DNA from: Sphingobacterium alkalisoli
GTDB taxonomy: Bacteria > Bacteroidota > Bacteroidia > Sphingobacteriales > Sphingobacteriaceae
Reading direction: 5' to 3'
Assembly (NCBI RefSeq): GCF_005049105.1
Contig: NZ_SUKA01000001.1
Coordinates: 496,001-560,000 of the forward strand
DNA: 64,000 nt
In this document: positions 1 through 9,058 of the stretch, in pieces
Numbering within the stretch: position 1 is the first letter of the stretch
How the letters are laid out: every line of letters starts with the position of its first letter
Translations under genes and position numbers: made by a program
The notes under the pieces: model-generated
The model's database searches: none
What the model was told of the DNA's origin: nothing
What the model saw: only the letters and a program-made list of their open reading frames with translations

Positions 1-1214
1 AGAAAAGGAAAGTGTACTTCTCCATCTAATAGTGAAATATCCACTTCGATAGGATAACCCTTTCCGACAGGTAGCATTTGTGAGTTACCGTCTAGCCCAT
101 TCCAGTATATTTTGTTGGCACCTATATCTGCGGAATGAACCATTTTAATCGTCACAAATTGATGTTGGCTAGATTTGGAGCTAATCGCAATTTGATATCT
201 CCCTTTATAAGATGAGTCAAACGAAATCCAAGCTCCTTTTTTGCTGATGTGATTTTCTCGCCCTTCTATGCCTACAATTCGAATGCTATTCACTTCGGCA
301 ACAACAGGCTTATTGAGTAGCCAGGTTTTATTTCCGGGGTATTGCCCTATGGATTCCTTAGGTAAATCTGAGTCAGGTAAATTATAAAACAATTTATGTG
401 TTATAAGTTTGTCTGTATCGGCTAGAAAAGGGTAATGATACCCTTGGTCATATTGATTTATACTTTTATAAATTGGGTTTTCGTGGGAATCTATAAAACC
501 GAGGTTATTTGCAAAATATGAAAATCCTAGGCCGTGATTCCCATTTGCATCCACCCTATAAATAACTGCATCGTTAGTTAAAATATAATTTTTGCCGTAA
601 TACCCTCCTGATCCGTCGGATCGTTCTAAATTTCTAGAATGAATAGACAAGGTCAGACTATGGGTAAATACACGTCCATTTATCCAATTTGAATCGGTAA
701 TATCTCTGATGGAAATGTCCCAAGCAGCAATAAATGCATCATATTCTTGAAGCCAAATTGCATTAGCTTGCACCATAGCAGATTCGCCTTCTGTTGTAGC
801 ATAAGGTGCATAAAATTTTATAGACCAAATACCTTCTTCTGTTGCGTTAATTTCCAAAGGGGTGTATCCTATTCGTGGACCAGCTAATTCAGCTTGCCTA
901 GTATTCAGAAAACCAGTAGCTTGTATTTTTCCAATATCATTGTTGGTGGTTTGATATCGTATTCCAGATGGTGAAATGACTTCAATACTCCCATTACCTA
1001 TATTTTGAGCACTCGAAGCTACAGCGATGATTTCTCCCTTCTTCACCCAAGCATAATGTGCACCGTTTTCAACCGGACCATTGTTAAACATTGATCTTCC
1101 CGAAACTATGTAGGCTCTGGCCCCCCTTACTCCTGCAGGATATAAATCTTTAGATCCTTCGGCGAATATGGTCTTTGTTATGATTAATAGATAAAGAAGG
1201 ATCAGGTACCTCAT
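1..1214 (-). CDS. large secreted surface protein, N-terminal part (gene runs off the left edge)
   Basis: An uninterrupted reading frame runs leftward from an ATG at 1214 to the window edge, giving the first 404 residues. It opens with a hydrophobic signal peptide (MRYLILLYLLIITKTIFA, then EGSKDLYP). The exported part is rich in beta-prone, Gly/Asn/Tyr-rich sequence and has no Cys or catalytic motif that I recognise. Large exported Bacteroidota proteins with this look often end in a gliding-motility or type IX sorting domain, but the C-terminus lies outside the window, so that is inference. No clear promoter is seen in the 150 bases upstream. Function unknown; adhesin or surface-matrix role is only a guess. 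Confidence 0.75.
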   Translation of the reverse strand, partial: MRYLILLYLLIITKTIFAEGSKDLYPAGVRGARAYIVSGRSMFNNGPVENGAHYAWVKKGEIIAVASSAQNIGNGSIEVISPSGIRYQTTNNDIGKIQATGFLNTRQAELAGPRIGYTPLEINATEEGIWSIKFYAPYATTEGESAMVQANAIWLQEYDAFIAAWDISIRDITDSNWINGRVFTHSLTLSIHSRNLERSDGSGGYYGKNYILTNDAVIYRVDANGNHGLGFSYFANNLGFIDSHENPIYKSINQYDQGYHYPFLADTDKLITHKLFYNLPDSDLPKESIGQYPGNKTWLLNKPVVAEVNSIRIVGIEGRENHISKKGAWISFDSSYKGRYQIAISSKSSQHQFVTIKMVHSADIGANKIYWNGLDGNSQMLPVGKGYPIEVDISLLDGEVHFPF

Positions 1215-1367
1215 GCGATTTTAAAAAATTCAGTTATGTTGGCGACTAAAATAATGTATTAATTTTCATCTACAAACCAAAGAAACGTTTTTTTTGCATG
1301 AAGTATTAACTAAGAAATTCTATAAATTAAGTAAAGGCTGCTAGGGTGAGATTAACAACCCTCTTAT

Positions 1368-2354
1368 TTACATCTTGCTTTGCGTTTTCGGCGCAAAATT
1401 CTTATACTTTCTTTTCGAAATTTTGTCGAAATTTACTGGTTGGGATACTTTTACATAGTACCCTGTTCCGTCATATTCGCGCTTGCGAGGATTAGATTTG
1501 CACGCATTTGCACAACATCCTTCCATTTCCCATCCGCATTCATCGCATTGTGTGAAGTGCTCGTTGCATTCTGCATTGGCGCAGTTTATCATTTTAGAAG
1601 TTGTTTTTCCACAGTTCTTACAAGTGGAAACCACCACCGGGTTTACATTATTGACATCGACAGTCACACGATTGTCGAAGACATAGCACTTCCCTTCAAA
1701 ATCTTTTCCGCCTGCTTCTTTCCCATATTTGATAATGCCACCGTGCAACTGGTATACATCTTCAAATCCTTCTTGCAATAGTAGGGCGGAAGCTTTTTCG
1801 CATTTGATCCCCCCAGTACAATAGGTCAAGATCTTTTTGCCTTTGTATTGTTCCAGTTCTTTGACTTTCTCTGGGAATTCCCGAAAGTTTTCAATGTCTA
1901 ATGTTACGGCATTTTTGAAACGGCCCACGTTGTGTTCGTAGTTGGATCTGACATCTAATACAACTACATCATCGCGGTCTTTCATTTCCATAAACTCAGT
2001 GGGCTCTAGGTGTATCCCTGTTCGTTTGTTGGGATCAATGATTTCCGGATTTCTAAGTCCAGAGTGTACAATCTCGGATTTGTAGCGGCAATGCATTTTA
2101 ATGAAGGAAGGTTCCTCTACTTCGTCAATTTTAAAATCCGTTTTTGCAAAACGTGGGTCCGCGTGTACAGCATCTATATATGCTTGACAAGATGCTGCTG
2201 TGCCAGACACTGTGCCATTTAGTCCTTCGTCGGCAACGATAATTCGACCAACTAAACCTAGTGATTTACAAAATTCTAAATGGTCTGCAGCAAATTGTTC
2301 TGCATGTTCAATAGGGCTGTAACAGTAATACAGTAATGTTTGATATTGTGCCAT
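1368..2354 (-). CDS. trhO: tRNA uridine(34) hydroxylase TrhO (rhodanese-domain protein)
   Basis: TrhO (YceA) proteins hydroxylate U34 of certain tRNAs, the first step towards 5-methoxy-type wobble uridines. The 328-residue protein has the family order: an acylphosphatase-like N-terminal domain (about 1-100), a rhodanese domain (about 115-215) with the catalytic cysteine C179 in TYCTGGIKCEKAS, and a C-terminal Cys-rich zinc-binding segment (C245, C248, C258, C263, C270, C273, C280, C281, C285). Length and motifs are complete. A TATCTTTG -7 element on the minus strand at 2407-2414 lies about 50 bases upstream of the ATG; no good -33 partner is seen. It appears monocistronic. Identification is firm. 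Confidence 0.95.
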   Translation of the reverse strand: MAQYQTLLYYCYSPIEHAEQFAADHLEFCKSLGLVGRIIVADEGLNGTVSGTAASCQAYIDAVHADPRFAKTDFKIDEVEEPSFIKMHCRYKSEIVHSGLRNPEIIDPNKRTGIHLEPTEFMEMKDRDDVVVLDVRSNYEHNVGRFKNAVTLDIENFREFPEKVKELEQYKGKKILTYCTGGIKCEKASALLLQEGFEDVYQLHGGIIKYGKEAGGKDFEGKCYVFDNRVTVDVNNVNPVVVSTCKNCGKTTSKMINCANAECNEHFTQCDECGWEMEGCCANACKSNPRKREYDGTGYYVKVSQPVNFDKISKRKYKNFAPKTQSKM

Positions 2355-2423
2355 ATATTCATTGATACCGCTGCAAACGGCGTTTAATGTTAAAAATCTC
2401 TAGCAGCAAAGATAGGAAAAATA

Positions 2424-2660
2424 TTACTTCTTTATTAGGGGCGTCAAAAGGTACTCAAGACCGTTTAATTTGATTTCGTATAAAGTAGCCAGTTGGATTC
2501 CTAATTTTCCGCGAGGAAAACCTTTTTTATGAAACCAAACTAGATAAGGCTCTGGCAAACGACATAGTAACCATCCTTGATATTTTCCGAAAGGCATTTT
2601 CGAATTGGCTAGCTCTATTAATAGTTCAGGATTAAAAAAATCATTCTCTTGTTTTGCCAT
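2424..2660 (-). CDS. DUF3820 family small protein
   Basis: A 78-residue protein when started at the ATG at 2660 (MAKQENDFF); the frame stays open upstream but only with a TTG at 2693. The core KMPFGKYQGWLLCRLPEPY followed by WFHKKGFPRGKLG is the DUF3820 pattern, a small Bacteroidota/Proteobacteria family sometimes annotated as a putative quorum-sensing-regulated virulence factor; its biochemical role is not established. The start lies inside the last codons of the preceding glycosyltransferase gene (20-base overlap), so it is probably translated from the same leftward mRNA. A specific link to polysaccharide synthesis is not implied by the sequence. Confidence 0.75.
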   Translation of the reverse strand: MAKQENDFFNPELLIELANSKMPFGKYQGWLLCRLPEPYLVWFHKKGFPRGKLGIQLATLYEIKLNGLEYLLTPLIKK

Positions 2661-3393
2661 GTATGATGCGGTGTTTGAGTAGGCGAAATGCAATAATGCA
2701 GTGATTTATAACGTTTGGAATTGTTCCGTAATGTTTTTTTAAAATTTCGTAGCGTTCTCTAAGGCTTTGTTGATGTCTTTTCTGAGACATACCACCTACC
2801 AAATACTTAGCAACGTATTGATGAATATTTACTGTAATTTTAGCTTTTTTCGCAGCACGTATAATCCAATCGATATCAGCACTCAATTGATATTGTTGGT
2901 CATAAGGTTCTGCAATTATCCGTTTTACATAGATAGCTTGATGGCACACATTCATACCATAACGAAATGATTTCCAATCAAACCTTTCTGGAGCTGTATG
3001 TCTGCGGTTACCAACGATGTGACGTTGTTCGTCTACGAGTTTAGTTTCACCGTAGATAATATCCGCATTATTTCCTTTTTCTACAATTTGTTGGATCGTA
3101 TTTAAATCGAATAGTTCATCTCCCGAATTTAGAAAAAGCACATAGTCACCTGTTGCAGCTTGTAGCCCCTTATTCATGGCGTCATAAATGCCCTTATCTT
3201 TCTCTGAAATAATTTTCGAGATCCTATCTTCGTATGCCTTGATTATGTCGATGGTGCCATCCGTAGATGCACCATCGACGACAATGTATTCAATATTCTT
3301 ATACGTTTGGTCAAGTACAGATTTTAAGGTGTACTCAATATCTCGAACGTTATTGTAAACGACAGTTATAATAGATATGTTAGGCAAAGACAC
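2641..3393 (-). CDS. glycosyltransferase family 2
   Basis: A 250-residue GT-A fold glycosyltransferase, the type that transfers a sugar from a nucleotide donor to a growing surface glycan on the cytoplasmic face. Visible motifs are the N-terminal strand ISIITVVYNN, the nucleotide-binding segment VVDGASTDGT (39-47) and NSGDE (89-93), which fills the place of the DXD metal-binding motif. The start is a GTG at 3393, only 3 bases after the preceding gene's stop, indicating translational coupling in the methyltransferase-GT-GT2 operon. Donor and acceptor sugars cannot be told. Best matches are expected among WcaA/colanic-acid-type transferases. Confidence 0.9.
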   Translation of the reverse strand: MSLPNISIITVVYNNVRDIEYTLKSVLDQTYKNIEYIVVDGASTDGTIDIIKAYEDRISKIISEKDKGIYDAMNKGLQAATGDYVLFLNSGDELFDLNTIQQIVEKGNNADIIYGETKLVDEQRHIVGNRRHTAPERFDWKSFRYGMNVCHQAIYVKRIIAEPYDQQYQLSADIDWIIRAAKKAKITVNIHQYVAKYLVGGMSQKRHQQSLRERYEILKKHYGTIPNVINHCIIAFRLLKHRIIHGKTRE

Positions 3394-3396
3394 TAT

Positions 3397-4311
3397 TTAT
3401 TTTCTTCTGTTATTCCATTTTTTTTTCAGAAAACGAATTAATCTTTTTTGCGGTGATCCTTTTCTGTGTGCGTAAAAATACTTAATTGATTGGAAAGCAA
3501 CTGGATTTTCTTTGATTTCTGTGGGAAATTTATCCGGTAATTGAGTGGCAAGTTGTACTGCATAGGTCGTTTCTATATCAGAATGAGTACCAGATCCATC
3601 TGTGCCTATATTTTGTATAAAAGAATATCTAGGATAAAGCACAAGCCCCTTCTGTTTAAAAACAGATAGGTACCATCTGATTGCCCATGAATTTATTTTA
3701 CCATGTTTAAACTCTTTAACCTGTTTCCAAAAATTTTCCTTTCCTTCGATGCTGAATTCATAAATATCAGATTTAGTAAGGTCTTTTGTGAGCTTATTGA
3801 TGTCTCCTTCGAAAAAGTCCCAAGCCCTTTTCCATGTAGCCCAGCCCCAACTATTAACGACCCTAAAAAAAAATGCGTCTGGTAAATTTATAACGTCTTT
3901 AAGAGGTAAATTATATCCACTAATTTGCATGACCTTTGGTTCATGTTCGTATAGATCTAACGTTGTATTGAAATATTCTAAAGCTAGTGGGGAACTCTCG
4001 AGATCGTCTTCAAATACAATCACTTTATCGTATCTATCGATGACCGATGATACCCCGTTTATAACATTCTCTGATAGTCCCCAGTTTTCTTTTCGTTCTA
4101 CTATCGTTACGGATTTGAATAATCTCGGCTTTTTAATTAGATTCCTTACTTTGATAACCAAGTCCCTGTCATTTTCAGATTTTGCGGCGTCGGAGTAAAT
4201 ATAAACATCGGAATTTTGAGCAAGGGTGTTTTTTTCGAGAAAATCTAATGTTCTTTCGGTATGATGCGGACGGTTGTAGACAAATAAAATAATGGGTGCA
4301 AAACTTTTCAT
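3397..4311 (-). CDS. GNT-I-like glycosyltransferase (surface polysaccharide)
   Basis: A 304-residue protein with an N-terminal strand IILFVYNRPHHTERTL and an acidic FEDDLE motif (100-105) that serves as the metal/nucleotide-sugar site in GT-A enzymes. The NSWGWATWKRAW segment near residues 150-165 is characteristic of bacterial sugar transferases related to the GlcNAc-transferase I (GT13-like) group. It sits between the methyltransferase (3 bases upstream) and the GT2 gene (3 bases downstream), so all three are surely co-translated. Role: addition of a sugar to a capsule or exopolysaccharide repeat unit; the linkage is unknown. Confidence 0.82.
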   Translation of the reverse strand: MKSFAPIILFVYNRPHHTERTLDFLEKNTLAQNSDVYIYSDAAKSENDRDLVIKVRNLIKKPRLFKSVTIVERKENWGLSENVINGVSSVIDRYDKVIVFEDDLESSPLALEYFNTTLDLYEHEPKVMQISGYNLPLKDVINLPDAFFFRVVNSWGWATWKRAWDFFEGDINKLTKDLTKSDIYEFSIEGKENFWKQVKEFKHGKINSWAIRWYLSVFKQKGLVLYPRYSFIQNIGTDGSGTHSDIETTYAVQLATQLPDKFPTEIKENPVAFQSIKYFYAHRKGSPQKRLIRFLKKKWNNRRK

Positions 4312-4314
4312 AAA

Positions 4315-4953
4315 TTAGATTTCTAAACAATTGTTATCTCTGTAAAAAATGGAAGTGCTCTTGTGATGAATAGCACCTATTGCTATACCCGTAAAAGGAA
4401 TATGCCTAAAACCATTATCCTTAAAAAAGTCAAAAGCCTCTTTGTATTTGGCTCGCTCCGAATCATCTAGAATTATCACCCCTTGAGAGGTTAGTTTTTG
4501 GACGGCTTTCTTACAGCAATCTACCCGTTGTCTCCCATCTACTAGAATAATATCATAGCTTTCATCCTCGTTAAAAATAGTACTGCTGTAGTTCTCTCCT
4601 AGGTTGACATATTCCATATTCACATTATTAGGTAATAATGGTCGAATCTTATTAAACCAATCTTCATCATGCTCTACTGATTTTACACTTGCTACAAATT
4701 CAGAAAAATACAATGTTGAATTCCCGGCACCGAATTCAAAAAGTTTGAAATTACTCTTCAATCTACCGCTAATAAAGTCTAAGAAAGAATAGGTTAGCCA
4801 AGGGATAGGGTTTCCTGATGTGTCTAATGCTTGTTTTGTTAAATAAGAATTGATCCATCCTTTCTCGACAAAATATCCTTTGATACTCAAAGACAATAAA
4901 CCATATAGAATGCGTGGTTTGAATAGGGTTGAATATGAACCTTGTTTTTTCAT
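4315..4953 (-). CDS. class I SAM-dependent methyltransferase (polysaccharide locus)
   Basis: A 212-residue protein with a Rossmann-fold methyltransferase signature: glycine motif LFEFGAGNST (71-80), followed by SVEHDEDWFNKI (the acidic ribose-binding strand) and a later IILVDGRQRVDCC. It lacks a membrane segment. It is the first gene of the leftward operon and is divergent from the flippase gene across a 152-base gap. By context it would methylate a sugar or another substituent of the surface glycan; FkbM-like or similar families are alternatives, and the substrate cannot be read from the sequence. Confidence 0.75.
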   Translation of the reverse strand: MKKQGSYSTLFKPRILYGLLSLSIKGYFVEKGWINSYLTKQALDTSGNPIPWLTYSFLDFISGRLKSNFKLFEFGAGNSTLYFSEFVASVKSVEHDEDWFNKIRPLLPNNVNMEYVNLGENYSSTIFNEDESYDIILVDGRQRVDCCKKAVQKLTSQGVIILDDSERAKYKEAFDFFKDNGFRHIPFTGIAIGAIHHKSTSIFYRDNNCLEI

Positions 4954-5054
4954 AAGCTGTAAATTACATCGAAATCTAACAAAATATTTTGTGTTTTCTA
5001 GAATAAACTAAATTATAGATTTCTGTTGTAAAGTTTTTCTGTTTTTTTAGAATC

Positions 5055-5086
5055 TTGATAATGTTAGATATTCTTTTCTAACTTTG
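5055..5086 (+). promoter_or_regulatory. Bacteroidota-type promoter for the flippase operon
   Basis: TTG at 5055-5057, a 21-base spacer and TAACTTTG at 5079-5086 match the Bacteroidota sigma-A pattern (TTG near -33, TAnnTTTG near -7). The expected transcript start is about 15 bases before the ATG at 5106, giving a very short leader without a strong Shine-Dalgarno sequence, as is common in this phylum. Confidence 0.7.
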
Positions 5087-5105
5087 GTACAAATCAAAAT
5101 GATTA

Positions 5106-6572
5106 ATGAGTAATAACACGAAAGAAGTTACAATTAAAGGGTTATTTTGGAATGCAGTAGATCGTTTTGGTAATCAGTTTATTGTGACGATTGTGGGAGT
5201 TGTAACAGCCCGAATTATAGCTCCTGAAGACTTTGGGATATTAGGTGTACTTATGATTTTTTCTACTGTTGCTACATCGTTTGTCGATAGTGGATTGGCT
5301 ACGTCTCTTGTTCGTTCTAAAGAATTGAACAAAATTGATTATTCCACGATGTTTGTCTTCAATCTTCTGACCAGTTTTGTCATTTATTTTATACTGTTTT
5401 TTTGTTCGCCTATGATTGAACGTCTCAATAAAATAGATGGACTGTCTTTTTATGCGAGAGTAATGTTTTTACAAATAATCGTTCATTCGTTTGGTATTGT
5501 TCAGTATGTTCAGATATTAAAGAGTTTTCAATTTAACATAACTGCACGTATAAATATTTTATCTATTTTTTTATCCGGTACAATTACTATTTTGATTTCC
5601 GTATTTGGATATGGAATTTGGGCGCTCTTGCTACAGCCTGTCTTCTATTCATTTTTTCGAACTGTTTTCTTGTGGATATGGGGAAAATGGGATATTAGCC
5701 TTGTATTTAGTATTAAATCTCTGAGAAAGCATCTGAAATTTTCTATTTTATTTATGTTTTCCAACATGATTAATAAAATATTGTCACCCCTTTATTACTC
5801 AATATTAGGTACAAACTACCCCTTGTCGACTACAGGCTTTTATTATCAGGCTAATAAATGGGGAGAAACTCCTAACTTGTTAATCTCCTCCATTATCCAA
5901 GGAACTACCTTGTCTACCCTAGCGCCAATTCAAGATGATTTTGATCGTTTTTTGAACGCCTGTAGAAAAACGATGGCTACATTAGCCTTTGTTTTATTTC
6001 CGGTTAGTATCTGTTTTATCGTTATTGCACAGCCAGGATTTGCTTTGTTTTTAACCGAAACATGGACGCCTTCTGTAATTTATTTTCAGATCATTTGTTT
6101 TGCTGGTATTTTTATTTCTCTATCCGATCTGAATGTTAGTTTTTTAAATATTAAGGGAAAATCCACTTATGCTTTCAATTTAGAATTTACTAAATTAGCT
6201 CTAGCAATAATAATTTTGGCTTTCACATATAATAAAGGTGTTCTAAATATTCTATATGGTCAGCTGTGCGTCCGCATAGTATGTTATATTATCGTCACAT
6301 TTTTTAGCGAAAAAATATATGGCTACAATTTTTTTAAACAAATGAAGGATATCTTGTCCTCTTTCTGTGCTAGTTTAGTTTGTGCTTTGTTGGCATTTAT
6401 ACCAGCATATGCAGACTTTAATATTACAAATAGTAACTTGTTAGTTATTCAAGTTATTATATTCGTAAGCGGGTATTGTTTAATTAACCATTTTAGCAGG
6501 AATACTATTTGGACAGAGTTAATGGCTATTGTAAAGACGAGATTTAATAAAAATAGGAATGGAATTGATTAA
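5106..6572 (+). CDS. Wzx-type oligosaccharide flippase (MOP superfamily)
   Basis: A 488-residue polytopic inner-membrane protein with the typical N-terminus of WzxC-like polysaccharide transporters (about residue 10 GLFWNAVDRFGNQ, then a first helix and ARIIAPEDFGILG). Around 12-14 hydrophobic segments are visible. Such proteins move lipid-linked glycan repeat units from the cytoplasmic to the periplasmic face. It is the first gene of the rightward operon; its last 14 bases overlap the next start (6559). The coding sequence is noticeably AT-rich compared with the housekeeping genes, as usual for exchangeable polysaccharide loci. No Wzy polymerase or Wza/Wzc gene is in the window. Confidence 0.9.
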   Translation: MSNNTKEVTIKGLFWNAVDRFGNQFIVTIVGVVTARIIAPEDFGILGVLMIFSTVATSFVDSGLATSLVRSKELNKIDYSTMFVFNLLTSFVIYFILFFCSPMIERLNKIDGLSFYARVMFLQIIVHSFGIVQYVQILKSFQFNITARINILSIFLSGTITILISVFGYGIWALLLQPVFYSFFRTVFLWIWGKWDISLVFSIKSLRKHLKFSILFMFSNMINKILSPLYYSILGTNYPLSTTGFYYQANKWGETPNLLISSIIQGTTLSTLAPIQDDFDRFLNACRKTMATLAFVLFPVSICFIVIAQPGFALFLTETWTPSVIYFQIICFAGIFISLSDLNVSFLNIKGKSTYAFNLEFTKLALAIIILAFTYNKGVLNILYGQLCVRIVCYIIVTFFSEKIYGYNFFKQMKDILSSFCASLVCALLAFIPAYADFNITNSNLLVIQVIIFVSGYCLINHFSRNTIWTELMAIVKTRFNKNRNGID

Positions 6573-7926
6573 AGGTGATTGGGTAGGTTTTAATACTATA
6601 TTCTATCACGAAAAAACCGGGAAATTTAGTAAAAATATCAGTGACGTAATTGATTACGGTAATATAGAAATTGATAAGGAAGGATTATCCGCTTATTTAG
6701 ATTATGGGTATAGTGTCTTTGGATATACCCCGGTAAAATATGTGAAATTCCTGTTACCTTTTCAATCATTACAAGTGAAATCTGGTACTGTAGAGGTGTG
6801 TGATAATGAAGATGAGACCGTTCATAAAATTGGGATAACAACAAAGGAAGAATTCGTTATTGAAAAAATTGAAGACAACATAAACAGTTGGGCATCGACT
6901 TTTCCGGAGGATATAATTATTCCTACAAGTGGCGGCTTTGATTCCAGATTTTTAAATATGCTAGTAAAGGATAAGAGCCGAATTCATGCATACACTTATG
7001 GCACCTCATTTAACCAGAATAAATCACGAGAGACCGTTTACGCTAAATTACTATCTGATAGACTAGGGATAAAGTGGACTAGAATAAATCTGGAAAAGTT
7101 TAATAGTTATACTGACGAATGGTACGCAATTTTTGGACCTTCAGCTGGGGCTTCGGGAACATACCATATCGAGTTTTTTGAAAAGATATTTAATATAGAA
7201 AAATCTAGGCTTTGTCTTTTGAGTGGTATAATAGGTGATGCCTGGGCGGGAGCGGTAAATATATCTCCAGTAAGTGACCTAATGGATTATAAGGTGTTGG
7301 GTCACACGCATGGAATGAATGCAGACTACTTAAAAGCTACCGGAGTTGACTATAGTTCTATTATTGAGCCCATTTATGATAAGCAGAAAGATAATCTAAA
7401 GGATCCAGATTATAGGATTATAGCTACTATGCGTACAAAGATGATGTTGTTGAAGTTCTTAATTTCTATACCTCAACGATATAATTTTGAAGGATATTCT
7501 CCTTTTTTAGAAGAAGATATAGCACTAGCGATGTTAAATCTGCCAAAGGATAGGAAACATAATAGAATTTGGCAGCGTGATTTTTTTAAGAGGCATAATG
7601 TCTTATTTGAAGAAGAGAAGCACAGTTATACTTATCAGAACTCGTTAAACTACGATGTTATAAAAAAACACGGATTAAAACCGTTGAATATTCAATTGTT
7701 AAAAGAGCATTTTAAGAAAGACTATATTGAATGGGTAAACAGAAAGATTTCAGGTATAAGCGCGAGAGAGGCAATATTTCAGACACTTATGCACACACCA
7801 AAAATAAAAGGTATGATGAAAATGTTAAGGTTTAAAAACGAATTAATGGCGGCCTATTTTGCTTATATAACGATTAAGCCAATTGAAAACCTCTTAAACC
7901 TTAGGAATGAAAGTGCAAAATCCTAA
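6559..7926 (+). CDS. asparagine synthase-like amidotransferase without glutaminase site
   Basis: A 455-residue protein with the ATP-pyrophosphatase P-loop SGGFDS (124-129), the hallmark of the AsnB synthetase domain, which adenylates a carboxylate and forms an amide. Class II amidotransferases need Cys2 as the glutaminase nucleophile; this protein starts MELIKG and its N-terminal domain of about 110 residues has no such Cys, so glutamine hydrolysis in cis is unlikely. Related proteins occur in exopolysaccharide and lasso-peptide-type loci and may use a free amine or ammonia. It overlaps the flippase gene by 14 bases and the CapA gene by 20, showing tight coupling. Substrate unknown. Confidence 0.8.
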   Translation: MELIKGDWVGFNTIFYHEKTGKFSKNISDVIDYGNIEIDKEGLSAYLDYGYSVFGYTPVKYVKFLLPFQSLQVKSGTVEVCDNEDETVHKIGITTKEEFVIEKIEDNINSWASTFPEDIIIPTSGGFDSRFLNMLVKDKSRIHAYTYGTSFNQNKSRETVYAKLLSDRLGIKWTRINLEKFNSYTDEWYAIFGPSAGASGTYHIEFFEKIFNIEKSRLCLLSGIIGDAWAGAVNISPVSDLMDYKVLGHTHGMNADYLKATGVDYSSIIEPIYDKQKDNLKDPDYRIIATMRTKMMLLKFLISIPQRYNFEGYSPFLEEDIALAMLNLPKDRKHNRIWQRDFFKRHNVLFEEEKHSYTYQNSLNYDVIKKHGLKPLNIQLLKEHFKKDYIEWVNRKISGISAREAIFQTLMHTPKIKGMMKMLRFKNELMAAYFAYITIKPIENLLNLRNESAKS

Positions 7927-9022
7927 GCATAGATTGCTTTTCGTTGGTGATGTGGTGATGGATTCTAGTCCCGAAATATGTGAAGATATACGGGAATTAT
8001 TTCAACAGTGTGTTATCCGGTCTTGTAATGTAGAAGCACCGTTAAACGGTTTTGGGAAGGCTATTCATAAGACCGGACCTCTCCTTACTCAGAATTCGTC
8101 GGCAGCTGAAGAATTACAAAAATTAGGATTTAATATTTTTTCAATGGCAAATAATCATATTTGTGATTATGGATCAGAGGGGTTATTTTCTACTATAAAT
8201 TCATTTCCGAAAGATGCGATCTTAGGGGTGGGTACCGAAAAGGAAGCTTATCTAATGCGAGTAAAAATTGTGGATAATGTGAGGTATGGATTTGTAGCAT
8301 ACGGAGAAAACGGATACGGTGCAATACAGGAGGATGTTGGGGTAGGGTATGCGTGGGTCAACCACCCGAGTGTAAATTCGGATTTAAATAACTATAAATC
8401 TCAAGTGGATATACTTATAGTTCAGGTGCATGCTGGAGTGGAGATGATCGATATTCCTATTCCTGAATGGAGGTCTAGGTATAAAGAAATTTTGGACAAT
8501 GGAGCTGATGTGGTTATAGGACATCATCCGCATGTAGTTCAAGGGGTTGAACAATATGATGGAAAGTATATTTTTTATAGTCTTGGAAATTTCTACTTTG
8601 ATTATGAATCAAAAGACCCGCGGTGGAATATTGGTGCTATTCTCGAACTGGAAATTGAGAATAAAAAAGTTAGATCCTATTGTGTATCACTTACCCGTAA
8701 AATCGGGAATAAACTTTGTCTAGAACAGAAAGACAAATCAGAAAAAAGTATCAATGTTTTATCCAACAAGATATTAAGCTCCGATTATGTTTCCCAGATT
8801 GATGCAATAGCAGTAGAACAATGGCATTTGCACCATAGAAAATATTATGCAAATCCACTCAATGGTTTTGCAAATTATTCTTTTAAAGGTCTAGCCAAAC
8901 ATATCAAAAGGCTATTCTTTAACAGGCGAGTTGATTATAGTATGATTTGGCATAATTTATTTATTGAGAGCAATGAGTGGCTTGTAAAGCGAGCAATAAA
9001 AGCTATCCTTAATAAAAAATAA
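7907..9022 (+). CDS. CapA family metallophosphatase-like protein (capsule synthesis)
   Basis: A 371-residue protein of the PGA_cap (CapA/PgsA) family, which has a calcineurin-like metallophosphatase fold. The metal-site motifs are in order: GDVVMD (14-19), NVEAPL (41-46), ANNHICDYG (81-89), VHAGVE, and GHHPHVVQG (near 205). Family members are needed for poly-gamma-glutamate capsule synthesis or export, but many act in loci for other polymers. No signal peptide or N-terminal membrane helix is visible, unlike the Bacillus CapA protein, which is membrane-anchored. It is the last gene of the flippase operon, starting inside the preceding gene. No pgsB/pgsC ligase genes accompany it. Confidence 0.88.
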   Translation: MKVQNPKHRLLFVGDVVMDSSPEICEDIRELFQQCVIRSCNVEAPLNGFGKAIHKTGPLLTQNSSAAEELQKLGFNIFSMANNHICDYGSEGLFSTINSFPKDAILGVGTEKEAYLMRVKIVDNVRYGFVAYGENGYGAIQEDVGVGYAWVNHPSVNSDLNNYKSQVDILIVQVHAGVEMIDIPIPEWRSRYKEILDNGADVVIGHHPHVVQGVEQYDGKYIFYSLGNFYFDYESKDPRWNIGAILELEIENKKVRSYCVSLTRKIGNKLCLEQKDKSEKSINVLSNKILSSDYVSQIDAIAVEQWHLHHRKYYANPLNGFANYSFKGLAKHIKRLFFNRRVDYSMIWHNLFIESNEWLVKRAIKAILNKK

Positions 9023-9058
9023 ATTTTAACTACTTTTTTTGTTGAGAAAAGGTTGATG

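Noticed and set aside
1380..1781. Plus-strand ORF of 133 codons opposite trhO
   Set aside because: It is antisense to a well-conserved gene, has Phe/Ile-rich composition typical of a shadow frame and no promoter.
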